DNA of 31,351 nucleotides, from positions 380,001 through 411,351 of the forward strand of contig NW_027017960.1 in assembly GCF_032854445.1 (NCBI RefSeq), given 5' to 3'. Below are positions 29,716 through 31,351 of this stretch, piece after piece. Both the position numbers and the translations under genes were made by a program. Each line of letters opens with the position of its first letter. The stretch's first letter is position 1. Origin of the DNA: Liolophura sinensis (taxonomy: Eukaryota; Mollusca; Polyplacophora; Chitonida; Chitonidae). A model generated the notes under the pieces. It did not search any database. It was not told the DNA's origin and saw only the letters and a list, made by a program, of their open reading frames with translations.

Positions 29716-31351
29716 CTTGCGCGCCTTCGCCATGCAACAGATTTTCACATGTATGTATAGGTCTTGGGTTGTCACGATTTTGCCGTACCCGGAATTTCCC
29801 CACAACTTCATCGTTTCATCGATAAGTGCCCTGGAAGCGTCAATGTCCCTTTTGTCGCTGTGTTTAGTTCGCTCGTGCGAATACTCCATCACTTGGTAGA
29901 CATGGGTCACTACCAATCCGTGAGTAAGGTCTATTGCAGTAACAAGGTGGCCGGCAGAATTTTCATGCCGAACATACTCCAGATCAGCATTCTCCTCGAA
30001 GTAGTATAAGTGCCAGTTCGGCCACTTTTCGGCCAGATGAGTCGCTGTGTGGGAGGGTACGAATTTCTCCCCCAGTCTCATGTAGTAACCCGAAGGCATG
30101 GTTGAGGCTAGGCAAGCCAAATACAAACGTTGGCGTCAAACTCGACGTTTCGCTTACAGTGCGGATAGAGCTGCTCTGTCGTGTCACGCCCCGTAACGAT
30201 GGAAAATGATGGTCGGCACACCAACGATCTTTTTCTTCAGTTAATCGTGCATGTCTGTCTTTCCCGCTTGTTGAGAGTGAACACAGAGCGCAGAAACAAA
30301 AGTAAAACAAGTAGCGGATTGGTGATGCCTGGGATACTCATGCTATCTTTGCACATGTCGACGTGCATGGTTTGGTAGAAAGCTACCTGCTTCCTGCCTC
30401 CTCGATGAAGGGTGTCACGTTTTAGGTTGTTCTATCACCGCAGCAAGTCTTTTACGTTGCTCATGCCGTTTTCGACCACGTCTTTTACGGGGTCTTGTAC
30501 GCAGTCTTCGTGCTAGGTTCGTGGGTGAGATCGTTGTTTAACGCGTGGGGGAGTGGAAATGCATCTGCCTCCAGTCGAGCGAGGGAGTCTACGTCACTAT
30601 AGCAAAAACTTGCCTTTGGTGACATCGCAATCGTAGGGTTTAACACACTTGTGGTAACTGTAATTAAAGGCCAAGTAATTCCAAATATCCAGAAACTTCA
30701 GCTGCGCCGTGCTGAGGGACATGTGATTGTTGTTGCGCCTGATAACACACTGCAAATTATCGGATCTGGCCAGGTGTGGTTAAAGCTATACTTTGATCAA
30801 GTTCAGATCATACTTCCCGAGGAATGAAAGCTGGCTGATATTGGCCCACGTATTCGTCCGCACCCGCCGAGTATAAAACTGTTTGGTATCGCTGGGATCG
30901 ATGTGCTCTTTGTTAGCTGGACCAGAATGTAGGAGTAATGCTGTGTGAGATAGGCGTTACAGACCTCGCTCATCGTATTGAGGTCAGCCATCATTCGTTC
31001 GACGAGGATGTGGCATCACCGGTAGAGACGAAGCACACGGGCTGGTCGTGGCTAGGTACGTTCTAGTTCACGCTAACCCTAATGGTGGGGACGTCCATTC
31101 CATTGAGCCGTTAGTCCCTTCGTCCAAAGTGGTCAGGTAAGCTTCGAAGTCATAGCACGCTCGGTAAGGGGATATGCCGTCCTGGATTTTCCTCAGATAA
31201 ATACCCTGTCCGCCAACTATTCAAAAACAGTGGGTTTGTTGCGGAATACACCACCCATTTACTTGCGACTAACAGCATCGGTGCAGGTCCGATTGTGCAA
31301 TCGCTGGCGCATCAAGCCAGGTCCTTGATATACCTGAAAAGACAATCGTCA
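29695..31351 (-). pseudogene. Protein-primed family-B DNA polymerase (DNA_pol_B_2), N-terminal half, broken
   Basis: This is the replication polymerase of Polinton-type elements, read right to left. From the window edge there are frame-shifted pieces: GKYDLNLIK near 30814-30788, MSLSTAQLKFLDIWNYLA near 30727-30674 and CDVTKGKFCYSDVDSLARLE just after, all typical of the exonuclease-side part of this family. The best preserved piece (30126-29695, 143 codons) contains YLACLASTMPSGYYMRLGE, DLTHGLVVTHVYQVMEYS and DETMKLWGNSGYGK, the last being the conserved K-x-x-x-N-S-x-Y-G-K motif of the palm. The catalytic DTD motif that should follow is missing because the gene ends at the junction with the capsid gene. 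At least three frame changes and several stops are present. Confidence 0.8.

Larger units (their letters stand above)
26043..31351. mobile_element. Polinton/Maverick (adintovirus-like) element, decayed and rearranged, right end outside the window
   Basis: The GC content rises visibly at about 26,040 and the following 5.3 kb contain remnants of the Polinton gene set: packaging ATPase, penton-like and major capsid proteins on the plus strand and protein-primed DNA polymerase on the minus strand. Polintons are 15-20 kb self-synthesising DNA transposons related to double-stranded DNA viruses. The left limit is inferred: AGT at 26043-26045, next to a 14 bp repeat, could be the start of a terminal inverted repeat, but the other terminus is not visible. 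All genes carry stops and shifts, and a large internal piece is missing at 29,700. Confidence 0.75.

Overview
The window is animal nuclear DNA, most likely from a mollusc or another lophotrochozoan. The protein-coding pieces are split by GT..AG introns. The intergenic DNA is AT-rich and full of tRNA-derived SINEs of a type I associate with molluscan genomes (from memory, not searched). There is also a decayed Ty3/gypsy retrotransposon, a decayed Polinton/Maverick-type element and a long (CA)n microsatellite. I see no bacterial-style operons, rRNA, CRISPR array or phage genes.

Left and centre (1-16,944). The main structure is a large, imperfect inverted duplication. A first exon coding for a signal peptide sits on the plus strand at 14541-14628 and, 8.5 kb away, on the minus strand at 6046-5959. 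The two genes therefore point away from each other. The similarity extends both ways from these exons: upstream into an 86-87 bp promoter-side tandem repeat (13947-14340 and about 6260-6530), and downstream through intron 1 with an 81 bp minisatellite, out to matches between 10-45 and 15965-16000. The left arm is longer because SINEs inserted into it. Between the arms lies a single-exon, minus-strand arylalkylamine-N-acetyltransferase-like gene (8641-7988) broken by one in-frame TAG.

Right gene (14541-25036 and beyond). Exon 1 (signal peptide), exon 2 (16806-16944) and exon 3 (24928-25036) join in perfect phase to 112 codons: a secreted protein whose mature part begins almost at once with a PLAT/LH2 domain. 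The last strands of the domain and the stop codon lie past 25036 and were not found. The left copy's exon 2 would lie left of base 1.

Intron 2 of the right gene (16945-24927) holds diverged SINEs, the (CA)n tract, a G-rich tract and the Ty3/gypsy element (19368-24286, 5 bp target duplication GTTTG). The element has gag, protease, reverse transcriptase, RNase H and integrase, all broken by stops, frameshifts or deletions. Its two LTRs differ greatly in length (607 and 127 bp).

Right end (about 26,040-31,351). The DNA becomes visibly more GC-rich and carries remnants of a Polinton/Maverick (adintovirus-like) element: a packaging ATPase, a penton-like minor capsid protein, a small basic protein and the start of the major capsid protein on the plus strand, then the N-terminal half of a protein-primed family-B DNA polymerase on the minus strand. 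The capsid gene and the polymerase gene meet head-on at 29695-29715, each cut short, which indicates an internal deletion or rearrangement. The far end of this element is outside the window. None of these mobile genes looks functional.
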